DNA of 38,710 nucleotides from Phallusia fumigata (Eukaryota; Chordata; Ascidiacea; Phlebobranchia; Ascidiidae): the NCBI GenBank assembly GCA_008931825.1, contig QXVZ01022157.1:2568-41277 (forward strand), read 5' to 3'. Positions 1 to 8,795 of this stretch are shown here, piece after piece (the stretch's first letter is position 1; the number at the start of each line of letters is the position of its first letter). The translations under genes were made by a program, and so were the position numbers. The notes under the pieces are model-generated. The model had not been told where the DNA came from, did not search any database, and saw only the letters and a program-made list of their open reading frames with translations.

Positions 1-444
1 AAAAAAACGTGCTTTCGTCTAAAATCTTCGTGGGCCACTTGCTTATGCGGCCACTGCGTGCACACCCGTTCTGCAGTCGTCTTTTAATCACTCAAAAATA
101 ATTGTCGATCAATATCCAACGCTCATGAATATTTGAAGCGTCTTTCTCCTCGTGCATGCTGGGGATCGATAAAGCTGTGCTGTCGTGCCTGAACATGCAC
201 AAGCGGGCCAGTTGTCTCAAGTGACTAGACTGAAACTAGAGCTGATATTCTTTGTGCATCGCCAACACACTGAAATAAAGTTTACGAATGGTTTTGCCAC
301 AAGTTGTTTATTGTCAAGAGGTAGTACCATGTTGAACTTTTATTAACTTGAGTTTGTACATCGTTCAGAGTAACGCATGTTAGTTGAGTGTAGAAGGTTT
401 TTTTGTATATTTGACGTACTTTATATTATTGTTTGTTTTTGTAG

Positions 445-493
445 ATGAACCATCCTTTGCAAGTGAAGCCTGCTGATACTGTCAATAAAGGAG
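445..493 (+). CDS. CELF: CELF exon, RRM1-RRM2 hinge, copy 1
   Basis: The exon follows TTTTTGTAG and ends before GTAGGA. It is 49 nt, starts in phase 0 and leaves one base. It encodes [16 protein letters not shown], the conserved segment that closes RRM1 and leads into RRM2. An identical copy lies at 1161-1209. Confidence 0.9.
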
Positions 494-3400
494 GTAGGAA
501 CTGCTATAGATTCGAAAGTACAATTTTGCGTGTTTGATTTCTATTGAGAAAAAAAAACGTAGCTAAAAAGTCTTTGATGAAATGGGTTATATTTACTTTG
601 GACTGATCTATGCCTTTAGGCCGTTGCGTTCTGTTCTGTAATAATGTGTCCTTTTTTGAATACTTAGAAGATCGAAAGCTCTTCATAGGAATGTTAGGAA
701 AACGTCAGACTGAAGAAGACGTCCAAGTTCTCTTTGAACCCTTCGGAAACATTGAAGAGTGCACAATCCTTCGGTATGTGCTTAACTAAAATACTACGAN
801 TTTTAATCACTCAAAAATAATTGTCGATCAATATCCAACGCTCATGAATATTTGAAGCGTCTTTCTCCTCGTGCATGCTGGGGATCGATAAAGCTGTGCT
901 GTCGTGCCTGAACATGCACAAGCGAGTCAGTTGTCTCAAGTGACTAGACTGAAACTAGAGCTGATATTCTTTGTGCATCGCCAACACACTGAAATAAAGT
1001 TTACGAATGGTTTTGCCACAAGTTGTTTATTGTCAAGAGGTAGTACCATGTTGAACTTTTATTAACTTGAGTTTGTGCATTGTTTAGAGTAACATGTGTT
1101 AGTTGAGTGTAGAAGGTTTTATATATTTAATGTACTTTATAATATTGTTTGTTTTTGTAGATGAACCATCCTTTGCAAGTGAAGCCTGCTGATACTGTCA
1201 ATAAAGGAGGTAGGTACTGCTAGAGATTCGAAAGTACAATTTTGCGTATTTGATTTCTATTGAGAAAAAAAAACGTAGCTAAAAAGTCTTTGTTGAAATG
1301 GGTTATATTTATTTTGGACTGATCTATGCCTTTAGGCCGTTGCGTTCTATAACGATGTGTCCTTTTTTAAATACTTAGAAGATCGAAAGCTCTTCATAGG
1401 AATGTTAGGAAAACGTCAGACTGAAGAAGACGTCCAAGTTCTCTTTGAACCCTTCGGAAACATTGAAGAGTGCACAATCCTTCGGTATGCGCTTAACTAA
1501 AATACTACGACGATCTAAAGGGTTTTAGCTATTATTGGAAATACAAGGTCTGTATGGCATCAACCAACATCCTGATATTGTTATTGCAGAACACCAGAAG
1601 GACAAAGTAAGGGTTGTGCTTTTGTAAAGCTCTCAACAAATCAGGAAGCTAAGGCGGCCATCGACGCTCTTCATGGAAGCCAAACAATGCCTGTGAGTCA
1701 AAACCGAAATTAATTGTTATGTTAACTACGTACCGAAAATTTGAAACCTGCTCGGGGTGTCGTTGAAAAGGGCAAACAGCCTCCTAGTTAACAATTGCCG
1801 CAGTTGGCAGCTTAAAGGTCGTTTAAAAATCCATTTTAAAATGACTAATTAGTGTATAACCGCTGGGCCTGAAACTTAACCGGTTTGTTTTTACCAGGGA
1901 GCGTCATCAAGTTTGGTTGTGAAATTTGCCGATACTGATAAGGAACGTGCCATCAGACGCATGCAGCAGATGGCGCAAACATATGGATTAGTAAATCCTG
2001 TGCCATTGCAAGTCGGAACGTACAGTCTGCCATACCCACAGGTAAGTTCCTTGTGTTGTAAAACTTGTACAAGAAACCGTGGCACGTTTTATAAATTAAA
2101 ACAGTGATGGGGTTGGTGTATAAATGCGGTTGTACAATGTTTCATCGCATTACCGTCACACCGACGACCGCGAGCAACACTGACATTCAGAAACGAATAA
2201 ATATTTTATAGACCGTCATTCCAGCTGCTGGATGGAACTCTCTGGCCACACCGCAACCGGCGATAAACGGCCTTGCGCCTGCTGCAGCTGTCTTGCCATC
2301 ACAAACAGGTAACAGCGATGATGAAATTATAGAAAATTGACTGGTGTCTGTTAGCCCGTCAAACGACTTTTGAATTATTAATTAAAATCAATTAGAAAAC
2401 TGATTGTGTGTAACGTAAATATCGTCCAAGAACTGACTCCATGGTATGGGCAACTTAATGCTGTTGAATGTGTTGGAATAATGGTTGTAAAACTTTCCAA
2501 ATCTCTATCAGTTAGCATACTACACTGCTTCAGCGCTTTAAAAATTAATTGCATAAGGTAAAATGCTGTTCAAAACCAGGCCTGCAAAGTAGGCTGTTAA
2601 AGTTTAGAAATGTACACTAGTAATATATCGCTAACTTATTCTACAGTTTTGCACACTGGTCTTGCCAACCAACACCCCACTCAGCTGTCTGGCATCCCCA
2701 GCACGCCCCAGAGCCCTGTGGCGCCACTGGCGACAGTCAACGTGGTCCAACCGACCTCGTCGTCATCAGTAGTTGGTTCGACACCTGAGGCAATGTACCA
2801 GGCCTACCCAGGTAGTCAATCACAATGTACAGTTGCGGCAAATATGAATGGGCATGCTGCTAACACAATGTGTAAGTGTTGTCTTTCATTATTTTCTGGC
2901 TGATTCGTGACGCAAACCGCACCCACTACTAACCGATTAGCATGCATTTGTTTCCGTGGTTGGGACAAAAATCAGATGAATTCTAATATCCGGCCGGATA
3001 TTGTAATATTTTTAATATCCGGACCCGACCATGTATGTGTATAAACCTTGTATGGGGAATATATGAGCAGAACTAATTGGACTGAATAAGCCTTTTCAAT
3101 CGAATTTACTTGATTCATTCCTAAATTCGTTTTCATTAGGTATTTTGAACAATTGATGTGCAATACATCTCATTGTATTTTATTGTGCGACTACTAACAA
3201 CAAACTAATCGACTGTTTTTGCTTTCAAATAATTGTCATGGTTACCTGTACAAAGCACGTTAGTTATATTTGGGATAAAGTACATTTGTAACAAATGCCA
3301 TAACTTTACAAATATATTTTACAGCTCAGACGCCACCGATTGTGGAACTATCTCAGCCTTACCCACAATCTCAACCATACACAGGTAAAGCTTGATATCA

Positions 3401-4384
3401 TAACACGTCGGTGCAGTAAAACACTATGCATCGCAAGATTATTTTTATCGAGATAAAAACAACAGTTGCTGATACCACGCGTTGTATTTCAGTGGTGTAT
3501 GTCCCAGCACAATCATATGGAGCCACCCAGTACGCCCCAGCAGTTGCCCCCGCTGCTACCCCAGTTTTACCTGCTGCTGCAGCCGCAGCGGCCCAAGCTG
3601 CCCCAGGCGTGACTGGAGGTCCACATCAACCTCAGAAAGAAGGTAAGGCCTGTTGACGGGTATCAGAGGTTGACATTTTATTAGGGATAATAATAACATT
3701 AAATTACTCGTAGACAGTAATAGGTCACCCAAGGTGGATAGATAAGGTAAAAATATGTCTGGAAACAGAACCTTGGCGCGGTAAATGTGTTAGAAAACCG
3801 GTGCAAGTGTGTAAACCGTGCACATGTATTGGCCTGTAGTGTTGCCCGAAGTGATATTTTGGTAAAGCCCCTTACATGTAGATTTGTATTTTGACAGGAC
3901 CGGAGGGGTGTAATTTGTTTATTTACCATCTGCCGCAAGATTTTACTGATGCCGATTTGCGCAACGTTTTCCAGCCTTTCGGCAACGTGATTTCGGCCAA
4001 AGTCTTCATTGACAGAGCCACAAATCAAAGCAAATGCTTTGGTGAGTGTAAACTGACAACAAAATGTTAAACACATAAATCAATTTAATGTCTCGTATCA
4101 CCCTTCCGCCTGTACTTTATTGCAAAAACAAAACAAATTGAAGAAAACAGTTTTTGAACTTGAGCCAAAACCTAGATAAAAGCGAAATATTTCGGTACCA
4201 ATTATGTTTTCAATTTATCTGACCAATTTCACTTAATTTTTTTAACTTTTTTGCAGGTTTTGTTAGTTTCGACAACGCAATCAGTTCACAAGCTGCGATT
4301 CAAACCATGAACGGTTTCCAAATCGGCATGAAACGCCTCAAGGTCCAACTGAAGCGTCCCAAGGAGCAGAGCAGACCTTACTAA
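445..4384 (+). CDS. CELF: CELF/Bruno-like RNA-binding protein, CELF3-6 (ETR-1) type, 3' part of gene
   Basis: Gene-level span of the coding part in the window; RRM1 lies off the left edge. Using one copy of the duplicated exons, ten exons join in frame to about 401 residues plus stop. In order these are: the RRM1-RRM2 hinge ([11 protein letters not shown]), RRM2 with RNP2 LFIGML and RNP1 KGCAFVKL, a Pro/Ala/Gln/Ser-rich divergent linker, then RRM3 with RNP2 LFIYHL and RNP1 KCFGFVSF, ending [10 protein letters not shown]. The strings [27 protein letters not shown] and [17 protein letters not shown] match the CELF3/4/5/6 branch better than CELF1/2. Family members bind GU/UG-rich RNA and control alternative splicing and mRNA fate, mainly in neurons. 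The role here is inferred from the family. All introns are GT..AG with matching phases. The gene is convergent with Tcf downstream. Confidence 0.95.
668..773 (+). CDS. CELF: CELF exon, first half of RRM2, copy 1
   Basis: The exon follows ATACTTAG and precedes GTATGTG. It is 106 nt. It encodes [12 protein letters not shown] (RNP2) through the helix segment with [14 protein letters not shown]. The base sequence is identical to the copy at 1379-1484, although the surrounding intron differs. Confidence 0.9.
1161..1209 (+). CDS. CELF: CELF exon, RRM1-RRM2 hinge, copy 2
   Basis: Base-for-base repeat of the exon at 445-493, within the block duplicated around the N at 800. Only one copy can be used: running hinge plus RRM2 exon twice (155 nt extra) would shift the frame. 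This copy is contiguous with the downstream exons. Confidence 0.9.
1379..1484 (+). CDS. CELF: CELF exon, first half of RRM2, copy 2
   Basis: Repeat of the exon at 668-773, ending before GTATGC. It leaves two bases that join the exon at 1590 to make an Arg codon (CG + A). Confidence 0.9.
1590..1692 (+). CDS. CELF: CELF exon, second half of RRM2
   Basis: Acceptor TTATTGCAG, donor GTGAGT. It encodes [18 protein letters not shown] and the following helix ([12 protein letters not shown]). RNP1 is KGCAFVKL. It ends in phase 0. Confidence 0.95.
1898..2041 (+). CDS. CELF: CELF exon, end of RRM2 and start of linker
   Basis: Acceptor TTTTTACCAG, donor GTAAGT; 144 nt in phase 0. It starts [20 protein letters not shown], the last strand of RRM2 plus the basic helix typical of CELF3-6, and continues [15 protein letters not shown] into the linker. 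Confidence 0.95.
2212..2308 (+). CDS. CELF: CELF exon, linker
   Basis: Acceptor ATTTTATAG, donor GTAACA; 97 nt. It encodes a linker piece rich in Ala and Pro ([20 protein letters not shown]...). Identification rests on splice sites, open frame and phase match, not on a domain. Confidence 0.85.
2647..2871 (+). CDS. CELF: CELF exon, linker rich in Ser/Pro/Val
   Basis: Acceptor TTCTACAG, donor GTAAGTG; 225 nt. It encodes a low-complexity linker ([20 protein letters not shown], then [20 protein letters not shown]). A second in-frame donor (GTAGTC after 2811) would shorten the exon by 60 nt without changing the phase. Confidence 0.85.
2985..3002. repeat. Perfect 18-bp palindrome in CELF intron
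   Basis: AATATCCGG followed directly by CCGGATATT. A further AATATCCGG half-site lies at 3014-3022. This is the clearest inverted repeat in the CELF part. Confidence 0.8.
3325..3384 (+). CDS. CELF: CELF exon, short Gln/Pro linker exon
   Basis: Acceptor TATATTTTACAG, donor GTAAAG; 60 nt, symmetric in phase, so it could be skipped without a frameshift. It encodes [19 protein letters not shown]. Confidence 0.85.
3493..3642 (+). CDS. CELF: CELF exon, Ala-rich linker up to RRM3
   Basis: Acceptor TTGTATTTCAG, donor GTAAGG; 150 nt, symmetric in phase. It encodes [20 protein letters not shown], a poly-Ala stretch, and HQPQKEG. The QKEG-PEG sequence just before RRM3 is conserved in CELF proteins. 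Confidence 0.9.
3898..4041 (+). CDS. CELF: CELF exon, first half of RRM3
   Basis: Acceptor TTTTGACAG, donor GTGAGT; 144 nt. It encodes [15 protein letters not shown] (RNP2 LFIYHL) through [20 protein letters not shown], among the most conserved parts of the family. Confidence 0.96.
4257..4384 (+). CDS. CELF: CELF last coding exon, end of RRM3 and stop
   Basis: Acceptor TTTTTTGCAG; stop TAA at 4382-4384. It encodes [16 protein letters not shown], then [17 protein letters not shown] and PKEQSRPY, the usual CELF C-terminus. Confidence 0.96.
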
Positions 4385-7200
4385 CCCCCTAAGATCACAT
4401 ATTTGTGCATCATTGGTAAGTTTTGATTTTTGTTTGTGCTAATATCCTGAAAAACATCTTGTTTCAAGGTTTTAAAACATCAAGGTTTTGTTGAATACAA
4501 TTAAGTTCCCACTAAAAGGAACAAAAACTTAATTTTGCTGGGTGCTCGATCGGTACTCGGCTTGCCTGACTACTCGGTACTCGACATGCCTACTCGCTGG
4601 CCCATGGTGCTCAGGACGAGTACCGGATCATATCAGCTCACGCACTATATTTAAAAAACGTAGCAACATATAACGGGCAATATCTTAAATTGAACGTTCA
4701 GTTTGATACAGTACCTGAATACAAATTGTTGCCAGGGTACTTGCAAGATTTTCATCTGTGCTCTTCATAGATTGTGCCTCAACTCGCACTTTATATTACA
4801 AAACCATGGGATCTCTCGAAGGTTTAAACCTGTGTTATGTTGTAGTGTTCGTGCAAGCGTCGTTGTCAGGTGTCAATTTTTAATTATTGACTGAATGCGT
4901 GTACCTGCTTATGTTCGGAAAAAGTAATTTTCACGGCTTATGTTGTTTCGGCATTTCATTTGATCGTGTGTGCACAAAGCTGTGCACGGATGGTGATTTC
5001 TAATTCTGTCACGTTCCCGTTTCAATATTACTTGTTACTTGTCGTTTGTTGAAATCAATTTGTTTTCTATATATGATCCGTACAATTTTTTTATTTATTT
5101 ATGTCGGTGTTGTCTTATCTGATCGGTATGTATGGAAACGATCCTGGGCATTCACTCGAAATGTCAACGAATTGTGGACGAACATTCCCAATTTAATTTT
5201 TAAATGTTAAATTTAATTTAAAAAAATAAAATCTCTAATAGTTAGTAAATATTACTCAACATGCATTGTTCATAGTGCCAAGCATGTTTTCTAGGCATAG
5301 GACTAGAAAAAATGCAAATTTCCCGGGAAGGATCTACCCCATTTTCCCACTTTTTCCCACCATGGAGCTTGCTTACCTTTGCTTCTTAAAAAATTGTTGT
5401 TTCTTGGAATTTTAAATTCCCTGAAAGTGACATCTTATATTTCGGCCTAACTACCCAACCCTTGATTAATTCTACAAAAACCTTTACCCGTTATGTTCAT
5501 TGTTTCTTGCAGTTTTCCGGTTCAATCTTCAACTGCGTTATGTACATACAATCATAACTTGCTGCGGATGACGCTTATAGCGGCTTTCCAGATGGGGACA
5601 CGTTGTGCAATCTTCCTAATTAACTATTGTACATAGACTTGTCTCGACGATGGTATAAAATCACTAGAGTTCAGTATTTGTTGTTTCGACTGACCTTCAA
5701 AGTGCAACCCAGTCTGCTGTGTATTGCTGTGCAGTCCTGTACATAAAACTGCTTGTTGCTTTTTATTCCAATGCGTGATATTTTAGCTACGTTCCCAGCG
5801 GCTTGCCTGTGTATGTATGGATGTGGATTTTATCAAGCCATTGCGGATTAACTGTGAAAATGATCATAAACACGAATGGCTTTTTATTTTTAAAGTGTTG
5901 AAAAAGTGAAACGTACTTGCAGCAAACATTTTCTGGTACTAACGGAATCATTATTTCCACCCTGCTTTATTTTCCTGTTACTTTGTTATGCTCATAAAAT
6001 GGTCGACCAACATTTTATTTTTTCCCTTACATCCCGTCATGTTTTATTTTTTGAAACAAACTTTAGTTGAAATGAAATGTCAACGGCACGATACCTATTA
6101 TACAAATGCTGTTTTTCATTTTTTGCGAGTATGACGTTTCCTCCTACGATTCTACAGAGTTTGTACTTTATATCTTCAACAATTTGCCGTGTACACATTC
6201 CCAATGCCCATTCCGCACTGTGTATTAATTTTCCTTTTGCGTTCGTCGATTTTATCTCCGGCTGCTGCCGTTGCTATTGGTTGCGACAAAATGATTGCAA
6301 TTCCATTTTTTATGTGCAGTAAGACTTATTGCCGAATCGGTGCTCCACTTTTCCTACGTTTTATTTATTCGTTTTGGAACCTAATTAGTAGTGTCATTTG
6401 TTCTCCCGGATGCTGCCATAACTCTGCTGCTTTTTCCCTGCAAACTGTGTGATCGCTTGCACAAGAAGTGCTAAAACCAACCTTATTGTACATAAATGCG
6501 GAAAATAGAACTTAAAAACATTTCACCACTTTGTCTGCTTACTTTTTTACTCAGAAAGTGTGTTTCATTTAATACTGACAGTTGTAAAAAATTTTTATTA
6601 CAGGTTACCGACTTGAAAATTTTCACCATTTTCAGTGTACTTGACCTGGTTCGTCCTTACTTTAGGAGAAACTAGAAAAGTGGCATTCTCCATAGTATTA
6701 TTGCATTTACACTACGACCCCTTGAATAACATTTTCCACATATCCAATTTATTTTATTACATTGGATATATATTTTATACATGCATTACATTATGTCTCT
6801 AATTTGTCTGTGGCCAATCACCTCTTCGGCAAATCCTTTACCCATCAGGCTAAAATGGTAAACAACCAATCAGAAGCAAATAAACAAAACCTGAAGATTC
6901 GGGGAGGTGAAAAATGGGTAAATCCAAACTAAAGTCAAAAATAATTATAAATAATTTGCATTGAATCAACTGTCAAATAGGAAACGTCTAGGTGGCTTAC
7001 TTTGTTAGATATTGCCGTTTTATTGTTTAAAAATTTAAGTTTTGCAAAAAATTGTCAGTGCACAACTCCAAAACTCCATTAGACAGAAAAAAACAGAGTG
7101 AAAACAATATATGTCCAGTTCGGGAAGGGGACCCGTAAAAACTAAAATTTCGATACCTATGCACTATATCAATAACTTTTCAGAAACTTTCATAAAAATT
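4385..7200 (+). other. CELF 3' UTR and CELF-Tcf intergenic region
   Basis: No coding signal is visible. A perfect donor GTAAGT starts at 4416, 31 nt past the stop, and a strong acceptor TGTTTCTTGCAG ends at 5512. The 3' UTR may therefore be spliced, with a T-rich UTR exon from 5513. A possible plus-strand poly(A) signal AATAAA is at 6879-6884; the true end is unknown. A short run of related TCGGTACTCG motifs lies at 4550-4600. Confidence 0.5.
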
Positions 7201-7209
7201 CTAATACAA

Positions 7210-8222
7210 TCCAAGCGAAGAAGATTAAAGTTTATTCAAGAACTGCAATGACGGCATAAAACAAAAAAAACAACAACACGAATCGTTTGTTAGCGGGAAA
7301 CATAAAGGGAGGGGGTTAGTCGACGTTTGTACACAAGCACAAATAACTATACAAAGAAAATAAAAGGAAAGTTGGCAAAACAAACATTGAAGCGTACAAG
7401 AACTTTTAAACTGCAACAAACACGCCACCCAGCGGCAGAACAGTGGGCATGTGGCGGTAGGTGTCACTAGAGAGCGCCCGTACATAGCAGGGATGAGTAA
7501 CGTAAACACAGTAACCAAGAACGAGATTGTAACGAGCGCAAATATTTAATTTACTCGGATTTGAAAGTAAGTTTTATTCGCAGATTTAGGAATTTTATGA
7601 ACCGTGACGTAACAAACGATAAACTGGATTGAAAGTGACATCACTAAGGCGACATCAAACGTGATTGTATTAAAACGTGATGGTGAGAATAAAAGAATAT
7701 TTCGCCGCGCGAAGTAAAAAATAAAACTTACACGATTTTATAAAAAGTACAATCTGTCTTGAAATAGCAACGTCGGGAAGTTTTCTAGCAGCTTGTGAAA
7801 AAAATGTGGGACAAACGATTCATTCGAATTTTTGTGGAAAAGTTTTGCGTCAGGATCGGATTTGTGCCTCAAGTGTCAGCGAAGATTTGCTTGCATTTAA
7901 TCACTGACGGACGATAACAGCTACAAGACCTCCTTCGTAAAAATGGGAGATTTTTAGGCACATTCGGGAAGTTTGGCAAAATAGCGCGCATGCTTGATAA
8001 CGTTGGCACCGAATGTTACTCTCAGCAGTAGAAAAAACAAAAAAAAAACATAAGAGGACCGGTAAAAACAAACGCATCTGTAAAAAAAATGGTTCAAAAT
8101 TCGGAAACAATTTCCACGACGTTGTAAAAGTGTTGAGGCAGCACCGCCCAAAAACCGCTTCAACACGAATCTTTTCCGCTGCCAAGTGCTGATCAGGACT
8201 GAACCGAGGCTGGACCCCGTGA
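7210..8222 (-). other. Probable Tcf 3' UTR with poly(A) signals
   Basis: Non-coding sequence downstream of the Tcf stop codon. Minus-strand AATAAA hexamers lie at 7573-7578 and 7231-7236; the distal one would give a 3' UTR of about 1 kb. The extent is inferred from these hexamers only. Confidence 0.5.
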
Positions 8223-8795
8223 TCATGACTTTCCTTCCACAGCCGAAGCGGTTCTTCTGGACGCCGTAGAAGCGCCGGGTGGCGCTGAGCCCGCAGTCCC
8301 GTTCAACGCAACACTCATAGGCGATGATAAGCCCTTAAACCCTGGAAAACCCATGAAACCACCTAGTGGCGAACTGGCGGCGGCTGCGAGGGTGCTCATC
8401 TGGATATAGGGAGGCAGTTGGGAAAAAAATGACGGCGGTTGGTGTGAGGGACCATGAGGCGATTGCAGACCCATGCTGCTTGGCGAGAGCATGGGGTTAA
8501 ATACGTTCTGGTTTGCCGCAGGCATAGGCGAGTCATTGTGCGAATTCGAGCGCCTGTTTCGATGCGAGTCGCCGTCGCGTTTGGAGGAGGAGCCTGACCC
8601 CTTGGCAAGTTGGTTGTCTTGTATTTGGAACCTGTGTGAGTCAGGAAACGACTTTGGTGGTTGATTGTTGGACGAACTTGATTCACTTGTCCTCGCTCGC
8701 TTCGCACAGTTATTGGTGTCCGAGGCTGTGAAGGGAAAATTACTGTCGCCGGAGCTCGATGGAGGGAAGTTGTTCATTTGAGGGTGGAACATTTC
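8223..8795 (-). CDS. TCF/LEF: Tcf exon 13, C-terminal region and stop
   Basis: 573 nt, 190 codons plus TGA (8223-8225); acceptor TTATCTTCTGCAG. Rich in Ser, Pro and Asn with a basic patch ([17 protein letters not shown]) and a hydrophobic Gly/Phe/Pro stretch ([17 protein letters not shown]). It ends [10 protein letters not shown] see no vertebrate CtBP motif (PLSLS-type). Confidence 0.9.
   Translation of the reverse strand, partial: EMFHPQMNNFPPSSSGDSNFPFTASDTNNCAKRARTSESSSSNNQPPKSFPDSHRFQIQDNQLAKGSGSSSKRDGDSHRNRRSNSHNDSPMPAANQNVFNPMLSPSSMGLQSPHGPSHQPPSFFSQLPPYIQMSTLAAAASSPLGGFMGFPGFKGLSSPMSVALNGTAGSAPPGASTASRRTASAVEGKS

Larger units (their letters stand above)
82..1510. repeat. Direct duplication around N800 (unmerged contig overlap)
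   Basis: Unit 1 is 82-799 and unit 2 is 801-1510, separated only by the N at 800. The units share nearly all bases, with roughly twenty substitutions and a few small indels, all intronic. The two CELF exons inside are identical between units. Unit 1 ends at the N and unit 2 begins there, as expected for two overlapping contig ends placed side by side. Confidence 0.92.

Noticed and set aside
8396..8707. Overlapping open frames on both strands across the last Tcf exon
   Set aside because: They are shadows of the GC-rich Tcf exon 13 frame, which alone has an acceptor in phase and continues the protein.
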